Positions 26,842-36,219 are shown, counted from the stretch's first letter. The stretch: 64,000 bases of DNA from an uncultured Flavobacteriales bacterium (GCA_905181585.1 CAJIYG010000003.1:142702-206701), one strand, 5' to 3'. Numbers and translations: made by a program. Notes: generated from the letters alone by a model not told the origin.

Positions 26842-27234
26842 ATGTCAACTATCTTTTCTAAAATTATTAAAAATGAAATTCCATCATTTAAGATTTTAGA
26901 AGATAATAAGCATCTAGCGTTTCTTGATGCTTTTCCTCTAAAAAAAGGTCATATTCTAGTAATCCCAAAAAAAGAAATTGACTATATTTTTGATATTGAA
27001 AGTAATGAATATTTAGAGTTATGGTTATTCGCTAAAAAAATATCTATTGCTATGAAAAAAGTATTGAAATGTAAGAGGATAGCAATAGCAGTTATTGGAT
27101 TAGAAGTTCCTCATGCTCATATTCATTTGATACCTATGGATAGTGTAGAGGAAATTAATTTTTCTTTACCAAAGCTTAACCTTTCTAATAATCAGATGAA
27201 CGATATCTCTGAACTTATTAAATCAGCTATTTGA
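26842..27234 (+). CDS. HIT family hydrolase
   Basis: Nucleotide-binding phosphoramidase/hydrolase of 130 residues. The histidine triad is HAHIHLIP (HxHxHxx) near residue 92, with the conserved 'FLDAFPLKKGHILVIPKKEIDYIFDI' strand. Members act on AMP-lysine-type or dinucleotide substrates; the cell role is usually unclear. It follows greA closely, as in many Flavobacteria. Its 3' end overlaps the facing ruvC by 8 bases. Confidence 0.92.
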   Translation: MSTIFSKIIKNEIPSFKILEDNKHLAFLDAFPLKKGHILVIPKKEIDYIFDIESNEYLELWLFAKKISIAMKKVLKCKRIAIAVIGLEVPHAHIHLIPMDSVEEINFSLPKLNLSNNQMNDISELIKSAI

Positions 27235-27778
27235 TTTTTTTTGGATTATCCTGTAAAAAAGCTTTCCAACCGGTATAACTTTTTGAACTTGAAGCATCTT
27301 TTCTTTGGAAGTGATGGCATACAGCAGCTGCTAATCCATCGGTTGCATCTAGATGTTTTGGTAATTCTTCTATTTTAACTAGAGATTGAAGCATTGATGC
27401 TACTTGTTCTTTGCTTGCATTTCCATTTCCAGTAATAGCCATTTTTATTTTTTTTGGGCTATACTCAAATATTGGAACATCTCTATATAAGGCAGCAGCC
27501 ATTGCTACACCCTGCGCTCTTCCTAATTTCAGCATTGATTGAACATTCTTACCAAAGAAAGGTGCCTCTACAGCAAATTCATCAGGCTTGTATTCTTCAA
27601 CTAGTTGAAGAGTTCTTTCAAAGATTTTTTTTAACTTAAGTTCATGTGAAGCTAGTTTAGATAAATGTAAAACACCCATATTAATTAATTCAATTTTTTT
27701 TCCTTTAATATGAATTAGTCCATAACCCATTATAGTTGTTCCAGGGTCTATTCCTAAAATTATTTTATCTTTAATCAA
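27227..27778 (-). CDS. ruvC: Crossover junction endodeoxyribonuclease RuvC
   Basis: Cuts Holliday junctions in recombinational repair; 183 residues. The RNase H-like fold begins with GIDPGTTIMGYG (catalytic Asp), has 'EFAVEAPFFGKNVQSMLKLG' (catalytic Glu) and ends with 'KHLDATDGLAAAVCHH' (catalytic Asp pair). The start is TTG at 27778, backed by an AAAGGAA Shine-Dalgarno-like stretch just before it and by the -7 element TAGATTTG at 27809-27802. RuvA and RuvB are not in the window. Confidence 0.95.
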   Translation of the reverse strand: MIKDKIILGIDPGTTIMGYGLIHIKGKKIELINMGVLHLSKLASHELKLKKIFERTLQLVEEYKPDEFAVEAPFFGKNVQSMLKLGRAQGVAMAAALYRDVPIFEYSPKKIKMAITGNGNASKEQVASMLQSLVKIEELPKHLDATDGLAAAVCHHFQRKDASSSKSYTGWKAFLQDNPKKIK

Positions 27779-27801
27779 TTCCTTTCTTGTATTATTGTAT
27801 A

Positions 27802-27809
27802 CAAATCTA
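27802..27809 (-). promoter_or_regulatory. -7 promoter element of ruvC
   Basis: TAGATTTG on the minus strand fits TAnnTTTG and lies 23 bases before the TTG start codon, in the 35-base gap shared with the divergent flippase-like gene. A 10-base palindrome TTGTATACAA (27795-27804) overlaps it. Confidence 0.6.
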
Positions 27810-27813
27810 ATTA

Positions 27814-28791
27814 ATGAATTTTAAAAAGACACTTAGCTTTTTAATAAAAATAGGAATAGTAGTTTTTTCTTTATATTTTTTATATAAAGAGTTAGTACTT
27901 AAAAATGATATTGTAAATTTTGATAAAAGTTTATTTTTCAAATTAATCACTGATAATATTATTTTAATAGTTATAGTTTTATTTCTAATGTTTTTAAATT
28001 GGTTTCTTGAGGCACTGAAGTGGAGGTATATGATCTCTAAAATTGAAAAAGTAAGCATCTATACATCCCTAAAAGCTGTTTTTGCAGGAATTACAGTTTC
28101 CTCTTTCACACCAAATCGAGTTGGAGAATATGGTGGTAGAGTTTTTTATTTAGAAAAAGCTGATCGCTTGAAAGGTGTAATTATTACTTTTATTGGAAGT
28201 ATGTCACAGTTATTGATTACTATTTTATTTGGATCAATTTCTTTTATAATATTATCAGAACTTCTATTTGAATCAAAAGTATTATTTAGTGCTATTAGTA
28301 AATTTAAACTTTTAGTTTTTTTACTTCTATTTTTATTGAATGTATTTATTTTTTATTTCTTTTATAATGTACACTCTTTTATTTCATTTTTTAATTTGAA
28401 TAAATATATAAATAGGTTTAAACAATATATTCAAACTTTTACTATCTATAATTCAAGTGAACTTACAAATATACTTTTGTTCTCTTTTTCAAGATATATT
28501 GTTTTCTCAATACAATTTTTAATTCTATTAAATGTTTTTGAAATTGACTCTAGCACTTTTCATTCGATGTTATCAGTTATGCTAATTTTTCTTTTTGTTT
28601 CTATTATTCCCACAATTGTTGTTGCAGAGATTGGAGTTAGAGGTTCAGTTGCTATATATGTATTTAGTCTATTTACAATTAATTCAATAGGTGTATTTTC
28701 TTCTACTTTACTTCTTTGGATTATTAATTTAGTAATCCCTTCATTAATCGGAATTTACTTTGTTTTTAATTTAAATTTTTTTAGAAAGTGA
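27814..28791 (+). CDS. YbhN/LPG-synthase-TM family membrane protein (flippase-like)
   Basis: 325 residues with about eight hydrophobic segments. 'FAGITVSSFTPNRVGEYGGRVFYL' and, near the C-terminus, 'VAEIGVRGSVAIYVFS' are the hallmark blocks of the UPF0104/PF03706 family, related to the lipid-flipping part of lysylphosphatidylglycerol synthase. It probably moves or senses a lipid-linked substrate. The following glycosyltransferase overlaps its stop by 4 bases, so the two may make or export one glycolipid. The substrate is not known. Confidence 0.88.
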   Translation: MNFKKTLSFLIKIGIVVFSLYFLYKELVLKNDIVNFDKSLFFKLITDNIILIVIVLFLMFLNWFLEALKWRYMISKIEKVSIYTSLKAVFAGITVSSFTPNRVGEYGGRVFYLEKADRLKGVIITFIGSMSQLLITILFGSISFIILSELLFESKVLFSAISKFKLLVFLLLFLLNVFIFYFFYNVHSFISFFNLNKYINRFKQYIQTFTIYNSSELTNILLFSFSRYIVFSIQFLILLNVFEIDSSTFHSMLSVMLIFLFVSIIPTIVVAEIGVRGSVAIYVFSLFTINSIGVFSSTLLLWIINLVIPSLIGIYFVFNLNFFRK

Positions 28792-29900
28792 TTCTTTTAT
28801 TTATAATTCTTTCACTGCTTTTATATTGTTATTCAATAATTTCTTTTTCTAAGGGTTGGGATAATAATCTTAAAGAAGAGTCAAATATATTTCACACAAC
28901 AGTTAGTGTTGTTGTTGCAGTAAGAAATGAAGAACCAAATATTATAAATCTACTCGACGACCTTTCAAGCCAAAAATTTCCTCAAGAATTATATAATATT
29001 ATAATTGTAGATGATCACTCTGATGATAATACCCTTTATTTGATAAAAACGTATCAAGAAAAATATTCTAATTTAATTGTTAAGCAAATGCCAACAAATA
29101 AATTTGGAAAAAAAAATGCTATTAATCACGGTATTTCTTTTTCTTCTGCAGAAATAATTTTATCCACAGATGCTGACTGCCGAATAAATTCTGATTGGAT
29201 TACGGCAATGGTTTCTGATTTTGCAAATAAAAACATTAAACTTGTTTCTGGTCCAGTTACGTTCTTTAAAAATAAATCAATATTTCATCAACTTCAATGT
29301 TTGGAGTTTTTGTCTCTCATTGGCTCAGGTGCTGGTGCTATAGGAATAAATAAGCCAATTTTCTGTAACGGAGCAAATATGGCTTATAAAAGAGAAGCTT
29401 ATCTTGAAGTTGGTTCTTTTTTAGATACATCTATAGCCTCAGGTGATGATGTATTTTTATTGCATAGTATTAAAAAAAAATATCCTTTGTCAATAATATT
29501 TCAAGCTGATTACCGGGCTATTGTATTTACACATTCATTCAGTAGTCTTAAAGATTTTATAAATCAAAGAAAAAGATGGGCAGCTAAAACAACTTCTTTT
29601 AAAGATTTATATTCGATTTATATATCTATTATAGTTTTTTTAGTTAATGTATTGTCTGTTTTATTATTAATAATTTCATTTTATAATTTAAATTTAATTT
29701 ATATTTTTATTATGTTTTTTCTTTTTAAGAGTATAGTTGACTTTTACTTATTAAGAAAGGTTGTTTCTTTCTTTAAAAGAAAAGATTTGTTGAAATGGAT
29801 TTTTCCCTTTCAAATTATTTATTCATCATATATTATTTTTATCAGCCTTATTTCACAATTTAAAACTTTCAAATGGAAAAAAAGAAAATATAGTAGATGA
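28788..29900 (+). CDS. Membrane glycosyltransferase, family 2 (processive type)
   Basis: 370 residues, GTG start in a 4-base overlap (GTGA) with the upstream gene. One membrane helix (residues 1-17), then a GT-A domain: VSVVVAVRNEE, DDHSDDNT, TDADCRIN (DxD), and QRKRW (QxxRW motif of processive enzymes such as cellulose and hyaluronan synthases), followed by three or four membrane segments from about residue 270. It should build or extend an envelope glycan from a nucleotide sugar. The neighbouring YbhN-like protein fits a glycolipid role. The sugar is not predictable. Confidence 0.91.
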   Translation: MILLFIILSLLLYCYSIISFSKGWDNNLKEESNIFHTTVSVVVAVRNEEPNIINLLDDLSSQKFPQELYNIIIVDDHSDDNTLYLIKTYQEKYSNLIVKQMPTNKFGKKNAINHGISFSSAEIILSTDADCRINSDWITAMVSDFANKNIKLVSGPVTFFKNKSIFHQLQCLEFLSLIGSGAGAIGINKPIFCNGANMAYKREAYLEVGSFLDTSIASGDDVFLLHSIKKKYPLSIIFQADYRAIVFTHSFSSLKDFINQRKRWAAKTTSFKDLYSIYISIIVFLVNVLSVLLLIISFYNLNLIYIFIMFFLFKSIVDFYLLRKVVSFFKRKDLLKWIFPFQIIYSSYIIFISLISQFKTFKWKKRKYSR

Positions 29901-30949
29901 CAAGCGATTCAATAAATAAAATTATATGGAAAAGGTTTAAAGGTAGAAAATCATCTTTGCTTGCCTTGTTCTTTATTGCTCTTTGTTTTTTTTTATCAAT
30001 ATTTACATATCAAATTATTCCTGATAAAACTCCAATGGCTAATGAAATGAATCTTGAATTAGCAACTCTCCCTCCATTTTCTAAGATTGATTTTTTATCT
30101 ATTGACGTTAAGTGTATTGAATCTTCATCATCTATAAAATCTTTCTTTTTTGGCAAAATAAATAATTGTAAAATGATCCCCGTACAATCATTTAATAAGA
30201 TTGAAGATGGGTGTGTGTATAAGAAATTTAATTCTTTAGTTGAAAATAAGTTTATTGGAGAATACAAATTTGAAACTAGAACCTTTTGGTTAGGTACAGA
30301 TAAATTTGGAAGAGATTTTTTTAGTAGATTAATTTATGGTATTAGAGTCTCTTTGTCGATAGGACTCGTTGCAGTTTTTATTTCTGTATTAATTGGTCTA
30401 ACTCTTGGCCTTGTTGCCGGATATTTTAGAGGACGAACGGATGATGTTATAATGTGGCTGATAAATGTTGTATGGTCGATTCCTACATTACTTATGGTTA
30501 TTGCTATTACGCTTGCTTTAGGAAAAGGTTTTTGGCAAGTATTTATAGCCGTTGGTTTAACAATGTGGGTAGAGGTGGCAAGAATTGTGAGAGGACAAGT
30601 TTTAGCCGTACGAGAACTTGAGTATGTTCAGGCAGCTCAAGTTTTAGGATATAAGTCTTTTCGGATTTTAAAAGAACACATATTACCAAATATAATTGGT
30701 CCTGTAATTGTTATTTCTGCAGCTAATTTTGCATCTGCAATATTAATTGAAGCAGGACTTTCGTTTCTTGGAATTGGTGCTCAACCTCCATTCCCTACAT
30801 GGGGAGGTATAATAAAAGATCACTATTCTTATATTGTTATGAATAAAGCTTATCTAGCAGTATTTCCAGGTATTGCGATAATGCTATTGGTGCTTTCATT
30901 TATGATTTTAGGTAATGGTATTCGAGATGCTTTTGATGTTAAGTACTAG
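29897..30949 (+). CDS. ABC transporter permease, peptide/nickel type (DppC/OppC-like)
   Basis: 350 residues, ATGA overlap with the glycosyltransferase gene. There is an N-terminal membrane helix (about 20-40), an extracytoplasmic stretch of about 85 residues longer than in E. coli DppC, then 'FWLGTDKFGRDFFSRLIYGIRVSLSIG', the usual DppC entry. It has five more segments and an EAA-like loop 'VQAAQVLGYKSFRILKEHILPNIIGP'. Partner permease, ATPase and binding protein are not in the window, so it depends on genes elsewhere. The substrate is likely a peptide or metal-chelate, unproven. Confidence 0.9.
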   Translation: MTSDSINKIIWKRFKGRKSSLLALFFIALCFFLSIFTYQIIPDKTPMANEMNLELATLPPFSKIDFLSIDVKCIESSSSIKSFFFGKINNCKMIPVQSFNKIEDGCVYKKFNSLVENKFIGEYKFETRTFWLGTDKFGRDFFSRLIYGIRVSLSIGLVAVFISVLIGLTLGLVAGYFRGRTDDVIMWLINVVWSIPTLLMVIAITLALGKGFWQVFIAVGLTMWVEVARIVRGQVLAVRELEYVQAAQVLGYKSFRILKEHILPNIIGPVIVISAANFASAILIEAGLSFLGIGAQPPFPTWGGIIKDHYSYIVMNKAYLAVFPGIAIMLLVLSFMILGNGIRDAFDVKY

Positions 30950-30959
30950 CAAAAAAATA

Positions 30960-32303
30960 CTAGAAAATCATTAAAGCACTAACGAAAATTATTATTCCGG
31001 CACACATTATTACAAGAGTATAAGGAATAATTTCTCTTGCTTTTAGCTTTGTAATACCTAATAGCGGTAGAGCCCAAAATGGTTGTAGCATATTGGTTAA
31101 TTGATCTCCATAGGCTAAGGCCATAATATTTTTTGGTATTTCGACACCTAATTTAATAGCAGCTTCTACAATAATTGGTCCTTGAACTGCCCATTGACCA
31201 CCTCCACTTGGAACAAAAATATTTACAATTGCCCCACTTATAAATGTGAAAACTGGTAATGTTGTTTTATTTGAAATACTAACGAATATTTCCGACATAA
31301 TATCTACCATGCCAGAATGATTCATTATTCCCATTATACCAAAATAAATTGGAAATTGAATCAAAATCCCTGAAGCACCAGATATTGCTTTGTCTACCGC
31401 ATTTAAGAAATTATAAAAACTTTTATGCATGATAATAGTTAAGCCAAGTAAGAGTAGATTAATATAATTAGGTGTTAAGAAACTAAATGACATATAATTT
31501 GATTGAAAAATAAAATTATAGATACTAATACTAATTATCATACCTCCAAATAGATATGCTAGAATCTTTGAATGATCTAAGTGTTCTGCTCCTTCAATTT
31601 TTAGTGTTCTACTTTCATCTTTTAATTTAAGCTTTATAATTTTTCCTGGATTTATTTTTCCAATCCAATACATTAAAATTGGTAGTATTATAATTAGGCA
31701 TAAGCTTACAGAAATGTTCATTAGTGAAAAGATAGTTTCTCCCTGAGAAATTACTCCTATTTTATTTTCAAGAAAATGTCCAGCTTCAGCAATTTTAATA
31801 GGAGCAGATCCAGAAATTCCACCATGCCAAACCATTAAGCCAGAATAACCCGCAGCACCAATTAACGGGTAGTTTATAATTTTGCCTTCTTTTGAAAAAT
31901 GTTCTCCTACTTTACGAGCAAAAATTGCTCCAAATATTAGTCCTAAACCCCAGTTAAATAATGAAACAATTATTGTAAAGAAAGTTACTATAGCAGCAGC
32001 CTTTGGTGTGTTAGTGCACTGTAATGTAGCTTTAGTTATTAAATAGTGAATAGGTTTTGTAAGAGCTAAGGTATGACCAAGTACAAGCATTAACATCATT
32101 TGCATTGCAAATACTAATAGGTCAGGATTCCAAATTCCTTTTTCCCAATATGTTAAGATATTTATGAAATTTGAACTTTGATTATCACTATTAGTAATAA
32201 GAAGTGCAAGTGAGAAAGTTATAAAAGTTAAAATAACTGCTATTGTGAAAGGAGCAGGAAGACTTTGTTTAAATAACTTTTCTAACTTATGAGAAAATGA
32301 CAT
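30960..32303 (-). CDS. Short-chain fatty acid transporter family protein (AtoE-like)
   Basis: 447 residues with about 11-12 hydrophobic segments. The family stretches are 'LVLGHTLALTKPI', 'NWGLGLIFGAIFARKVGEH', 'WHGGISGSAPIKIAEAGHF' and 'FVPSGGGQWAVQGPIIVEAA'. E. coli AtoE carries short-chain fatty acids such as acetoacetate or butyrate; the exact substrate here is not known. It faces the ABC permease with a 10-base gap and starts 5 bases after the DUF3127 stop. Confidence 0.92.
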   Translation of the reverse strand: MSFSHKLEKLFKQSLPAPFTIAVILTFITFSLALLITNSDNQSSNFINILTYWEKGIWNPDLLVFAMQMMLMLVLGHTLALTKPIHYLITKATLQCTNTPKAAAIVTFFTIIVSLFNWGLGLIFGAIFARKVGEHFSKEGKIINYPLIGAAGYSGLMVWHGGISGSAPIKIAEAGHFLENKIGVISQGETIFSLMNISVSLCLIIILPILMYWIGKINPGKIIKLKLKDESRTLKIEGAEHLDHSKILAYLFGGMIISISIYNFIFQSNYMSFSFLTPNYINLLLLGLTIIMHKSFYNFLNAVDKAISGASGILIQFPIYFGIMGIMNHSGMVDIMSEIFVSISNKTTLPVFTFISGAIVNIFVPSGGGQWAVQGPIIVEAAIKLGVEIPKNIMALAYGDQLTNMLQPFWALPLLGITKLKAREIIPYTLVIMCAGIIIFVSALMIF

Positions 32304-32308
32304 TTTTT

Positions 32309-32671
32309 TTAGAAAGGAAGGTCATCATCTGGATTGTCAGAATTCTCAAATGAAGGAGCCTCTGGCATTTTGTTCTCCGAGCTAGAACCTGCCGCTAACG
32401 TTTCTATTCTCCAAGCATCAATATTATGAAAGTATCTTCCATTGTATTCTCTTGAAGATAAATTGAATGAAACCTCCACTTGGTCTCCTTCTTGATGACT
32501 ATTTAACATTTGTATTTTATCCTCTCCAAATAGTTGAAAGCATACCTCTGGGTTATATTGTTCTCCCGTATCAACTAAAAAAGATTGCTTTTTCCATTCT
32601 TTTCCAGCTTTTGAAGTTCCACTTTCTACACTTAATTTTCTACTTAACTTTCCTTTTATTGATAAACTCAT
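32309..32671 (-). CDS. DUF3127 protein with SSB-like C-terminal tail
   Basis: 120 residues from the start at 32671 (MSLSIKGKLSRKLSVESGTSKAGKEWKKQSFLV). It fits DUF3127, a Bacteroidota family with a predicted OB-like fold: 'NPEVCFQLFGEDKIQML', 'EGDQVEVSFNLSSREYNGRYFHNIDAWRIE'. An acidic, disordered tail then ends in DDDLPF, which closely copies the DDDIPF tip of single-stranded DNA-binding protein, the docking site for RecQ, PriA and other repair proteins. The in-frame start at 32701 adds 10 residues and is less likely. The AtoE-like gene follows after 5 bases. Confidence 0.85.
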   Translation of the reverse strand: MSLSIKGKLSRKLSVESGTSKAGKEWKKQSFLVDTGEQYNPEVCFQLFGEDKIQMLNSHQEGDQVEVSFNLSSREYNGRYFHNIDAWRIETLAAGSSSENKMPEAPSFENSDNPDDDLPF

Positions 32672-32766
32672 TCTAATTATATGTTTTTTATTGTTTAACA
32701 AAAATAAATAAAAACTTATATAAAAAATCTTTACTTTAGGTTTAATGATTAAATGTTAAAAAATAA

Positions 32767-32774
32767 TATCTTTG
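32767..32774 (+). promoter_or_regulatory. -7 promoter element of tRNA-Leu(UAG)
   Basis: TATCTTTG fits TAnnTTTG and ends 9 bases before the tRNA. No good TTG lies at the expected upstream spacing. Confidence 0.7.
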
Positions 32775-32783
32775 CCACCCATT

Positions 32784-32865
32784 GCGGGTATGGCGGAATT
32801 GGTAGACGCGTTAGCCTTAGGAGCTAGTGCCGCAAGGCGTGGGGGTTCGACTCCCTTTACCCGCA
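32784..32865 (+). tRNA. tRNA-Leu (anticodon UAG)
   Basis: 82 bases. The acceptor stem GCGGGTA pairs with TACCCGC; discriminator A at 32865. The D arm is TGGCGGAATTGGTAGACGC, the anticodon stem TTAGC/GCTAG with loop CTTAGGA gives TAG, and the long class II variable arm and T arm GGGGGTTCGACTCCC follow. CCA is not encoded. Confidence 0.97.
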
Positions 32866-32872
32866 CTAAAAG

Positions 32873-32897
32873 AACTCTATGTAAATAGAGTTTTTTT
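32873..32897 (+). terminator. Terminator after tRNA-Leu(UAG)
   Basis: A 7-bp stem aactcta/tagagtt (32873-32879 with 32886-32892) has a 6-base loop and runs into T through 32897. Confidence 0.88.
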
Positions 32898-32925
32898 ATT
32901 ATTATTTATTTATTAGAATTAAACG

Positions 32926-32933
32926 TACTTTTG
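32926..32933 (+). promoter_or_regulatory. -7 promoter element of tig-clpP-clpX
   Basis: TACTTTTG fits TAnnTTTG and lies 23 bases before the tig ATG, past the tRNA terminator, so the chaperone and protease genes have their own transcript. Confidence 0.65.
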
Positions 32934-32956
32934 GCGACCATTAAATATAAAATCTG

Positions 32957-34309
32957 ATGAAAATTACACAAAGCAAAGTTAAAAATATGATGTCCTCAAT
33001 TATAGTAGAGGTTGAAGAATCAGACTACATAGAAAAAGTAGATGCTGCATTAAAGAAATATAGAAAAGATGCTGTTATTCCTGGATTTAGAAAAGGAAAA
33101 ACACCTATGTCTATTATTTCCAAGCAATATAAAGTATCTATTGTTGTTGATGAAGTTAATAAAATGATTCAAGATCAACTTTACAAGCATATTACTGATA
33201 AAAAGGTAAGAGTTTTAGGAAGTCCTATGCCAATGAGTAGCGAAGAAATTGATTGGGTTAATTCAGTAGATTTTAAATTTGAATATGAAATTGGTTTAGC
33301 ACCGGAATTTGATGTGAAACTAAGTGGAAAAGATTCTTTAGATTATTATAATATTAAAGCTGAAGAGAAATTAGTTGACAATTATTGTACTGATATAGCT
33401 AAAAGATATGGCAAAATGAGTAATCCTGAAGTTTCTGAGAAGGGAGATATGGTTTTTTGTGCAATTAATCAACTTGATGTTAATGGTGTTTTAATGAAAA
33501 ATGGAATTTCTAATGATGCAACTGTTTCTATCGATGTTATTGAAGATAAAAAAAATCAGAAAAAATTCCTTGGATTAAAGAAAGACGATAATCTTACTTT
33601 AAATGTGGTGAGTACTTTTACAAACCAAACTGATCTTGCTGCGATGTTAAATATTTCTGCAGATGAACTAAAAGGTCTTGTTTCAGAAGATTTTCAATTT
33701 ACAGTTAAGCAAGTTAATAGATTAGCCCCTTCAGAACTAAATGAAGAACTTTTTGCTAAAGTTTATAAAGAAGAATCTATAAAAGATGTTAAAATATTTA
33801 AAGCAAAAATAAAAGAAGAAGCAGAAAATTCATTTATTGTTGAGAGTGATAGAATGTTAAAAAATGATGTTGTTACATTTTTTGTAAATAAAACTAAGCT
33901 TAAACTTCCGGATGAGTTTTTAAAAAGATGGTTAGTAAAAACATCAGAAAAGCCTTTAACAATGGAACAAGTAGAACAAGAATATGATATGTATTCTAAA
34001 AGTCTAAAATGGCAATTAATTGAAAATAAAATTTTAGAAGAGCATGAAATTAAGATAAATAATGAAGATTTATTAGAACACACTAAGAAGATGGTTGCTT
34101 TTCAAATGAAGCAATATGGACAAGCATCTACTGATGAAAAACAACTCTTAGATATTTCTGAAAATATTTTGAAAAATGATGATGAAAGAAAAAAAATATC
34201 TGATCAACTTTTTGATGAAAGAACTTTAGTTATATATAAAGAAATTTTCAAACTTAAAAATAAATCAATTTCTTATGATGATTTTGTTAAATTAGCATCA
34301 GAAAAATAA
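32957..34309 (+). CDS. tig: Trigger factor
   Basis: Ribosome-bound folding chaperone of 450 residues. The ribosome-docking signature is PGFRKGKTP (about residues 42-50) in the N-terminal domain. The middle PPIase-like domain is divergent from E. coli, and the long helical C-terminal domain is intact. It heads tig-clpP-clpX (9 and then overlapping bases), an order common to many bacteria, linking nascent-chain folding to ClpXP degradation. Confidence 0.95.
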   Translation: MKITQSKVKNMMSSIIVEVEESDYIEKVDAALKKYRKDAVIPGFRKGKTPMSIISKQYKVSIVVDEVNKMIQDQLYKHITDKKVRVLGSPMPMSSEEIDWVNSVDFKFEYEIGLAPEFDVKLSGKDSLDYYNIKAEEKLVDNYCTDIAKRYGKMSNPEVSEKGDMVFCAINQLDVNGVLMKNGISNDATVSIDVIEDKKNQKKFLGLKKDDNLTLNVVSTFTNQTDLAAMLNISADELKGLVSEDFQFTVKQVNRLAPSELNEELFAKVYKEESIKDVKIFKAKIKEEAENSFIVESDRMLKNDVVTFFVNKTKLKLPDEFLKRWLVKTSEKPLTMEQVEQEYDMYSKSLKWQLIENKILEEHEIKINNEDLLEHTKKMVAFQMKQYGQASTDEKQLLDISENILKNDDERKKISDQLFDERTLVIYKEIFKLKNKSISYDDFVKLASEK

Positions 34310-34318
34310 AAATATATT

Positions 34319-34990
34319 ATGGACTATTCAGCAGAATTTAAGAAATACGCTACAAAACACAAAGGGATTAATAGCCTTCACATTGATCAATTCACGTCTA
34401 TGCATGGCAACTATATATCTCCTACAATTATAGAAGAGAGACAAATGAACGTCGCAAGTATGGATGTTTTTTCTAGACTTATGATGGATAGAATAATTTT
34501 TTTAGGAGTACCTATTAACGATTATGTAGCAAATATCATTCAAGCACAATTGCTTTTTTTAGAGTCTGTAGATTCAAAGAAAGACATTCTAATTTATTTA
34601 AACTCACCTGGAGGAGGTGTTTATGCTGGTTTAGGAATTTATGATACTATGCAATATATTAACCCAGATGTTTCTACAATTTGTACTGGAATGGCAGCAT
34701 CTATGGGGGCAGTTTTATTATGCGCTGGAGCTAAAGGTAAAAGAACAGCTCTGCAGCACTCAAGAGTAATGATTCATCAGCCTCTTGGTGGAGCTCATGG
34801 TCAAGCTTCAGATATTGAAATAACTGCTAATGAAATTAAAAAGTTAAAGAATGAGCTTTACCAAATAATTTCTGAACATTCTGGTAAATCATTTAAAGAG
34901 GTTTGGAAAGACAGTGACAGAGATTATTGGATGACTTCTGAAGAAGCAAAGGCATACGGAATGATAGATGAGGTTTTAAAAAGAAAATAA
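34319..34990 (+). CDS. clpP: ATP-dependent Clp protease proteolytic subunit
   Basis: Serine protease ring of ClpXP, 223 residues. Catalytic Ser128 lies in GMAASMGAV and His153 in SRVMIHQP; 'LYLNSPGG'-type strand 'LIYLNSPGGGVYAGLGIYDTM' is canonical. An N-terminal stretch of about 30 residues precedes the 'PTIIEERQMNVASMDVFSRLMMDR' core. The last base of its stop is the first of clpX ATG (TAATG). Confidence 0.97.
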   Translation: MDYSAEFKKYATKHKGINSLHIDQFTSMHGNYISPTIIEERQMNVASMDVFSRLMMDRIIFLGVPINDYVANIIQAQLLFLESVDSKKDILIYLNSPGGGVYAGLGIYDTMQYINPDVSTICTGMAASMGAVLLCAGAKGKRTALQHSRVMIHQPLGGAHGQASDIEITANEIKKLKNELYQIISEHSGKSFKEVWKDSDRDYWMTSEEAKAYGMIDEVLKRK

Positions 34991-36219
34991 TGAGTTCTGA
35001 AAACTCGATACAATGTTCATTTTGTGGTACAAATAAGCATGATACAGATATTTTAATTGCAGGAGCTAGCGCCCATATTTGTAACTCTTGTATAGAGCAA
35101 GCTCATAAAATAGTTGAGCAAGATGCCAAATCAAATCAAAAAGAACCTCAAGAATTTAATCTACTAAAGCCTGCAGAGATAAAATCACATCTAGATGATT
35201 TTGTTATTGGGCAAGATTTTGCTAAAAAAGTTTTATCTGTTGCGGTTTATAATCACTATAAAAGAATTACACAATTAAATATTTCTGAAAATGATGTAGA
35301 AATAGAGAAGTCCAATATCATAATGGTTGGTCGAACTGGAACTGGTAAAACTTTATTAGCTCGTTCAATTGCAAAGCTATTAAATGTTCCCTTTTGTATT
35401 GCCGATGCAACTGTTCTTACAGAAGCAGGATATGTTGGAGAGGACGTTGAAAGTATTCTATCAAGATTATTACAGGCTGCTGATTATGATGTTGAAAAAG
35501 CTAAAATAGGTATTGTTTTTATTGATGAAATAGATAAGGTTGCTAGAAAAAGTGATAATCCTTCAATAACTAGAGATGTTAGTGGAGAAGGAGTGCAGCA
35601 AGCTATGTTAAAATTATTAGAGGGAACAATTGTAAACGTTCCTCCTCAGGGAGGAAGAAAGCATCCAGATCAAAAGATGATTGCGCTTGATACAAAAGAT
35701 ATTTTATTTATAAGTGGCGGTGCTTTTGATGGTGTTGAAAAAAATATTGCATCAAGACTTAATTCAAGTGCTATCGGTTTTAAAGCTAAAAAAGATAACA
35801 AGATTGATGACTCTAACTTCTTAAAATATATTTCTCCACAAGATTTAAAATCATTCGGTTTAATTCCTGAGCTGATAGGAAGGATGCCAGTTGTAACATA
35901 TTTAAATCCATTGGATAAAGAAGCTCTAAGATTAATTTTAACTGAACCCAAAAATGCAATTACTAAGCAGTACATTAAGTTGTTTGAGCTTGACGGGGTT
36001 AAATTAAAATTTGAAAGTGATGCTATAGGTTTAATTGTCGATCAAGCGTTAGAGTTTGAATTAGGAGCTAGAGGATTAAGATCAATTTGTGAGAAAATAA
36101 TGTTAGATGCTATGTACCAGATACCGTCTGATGATTCTAAAAAGGAATTAATAATTTCTAAAGAATTTATTAAGAATCAATTAACTACACTAGAAAATAA
36201 TAATCTTAAAGTAGCTTAA
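34990..36219 (+). CDS. clpX: ATP-dependent Clp protease ATP-binding subunit ClpX
   Basis: Hexameric unfoldase that feeds substrates to ClpP, 409 residues. The zinc-binding domain has Cys9, Cys12, Cys31 and Cys34. Walker A is GRTGTGKT (residues 114-121), with Arg where most ClpX have Pro or Glu, and Walker B is [16 protein letters not shown] is the pore loop, GAF-like '[11 protein letters not shown]' follows, and the sensor 2 region is LGARGLRS. It closes the tig-clpP-clpX transcript; its end overlaps the facing lipoprotein gene by 4 bases. Confidence 0.97.
   Translation: MSSENSIQCSFCGTNKHDTDILIAGASAHICNSCIEQAHKIVEQDAKSNQKEPQEFNLLKPAEIKSHLDDFVIGQDFAKKVLSVAVYNHYKRITQLNISENDVEIEKSNIIMVGRTGTGKTLLARSIAKLLNVPFCIADATVLTEAGYVGEDVESILSRLLQAADYDVEKAKIGIVFIDEIDKVARKSDNPSITRDVSGEGVQQAMLKLLEGTIVNVPPQGGRKHPDQKMIALDTKDILFISGGAFDGVEKNIASRLNSSAIGFKAKKDNKIDDSNFLKYISPQDLKSFGLIPELIGRMPVVTYLNPLDKEALRLILTEPKNAITKQYIKLFELDGVKLKFESDAIGLIVDQALEFELGARGLRSICEKIMLDAMYQIPSDDSKKELIISKEFIKNQLTTLENNNLKVA

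Noticed and set aside
27795-27804. Palindrome TTGTATACAA between ruvC and the flippase-like gene
   Set aside because: Ten bases of AT-rich symmetry overlapping a promoter element are expected by chance; no second copy was seen.
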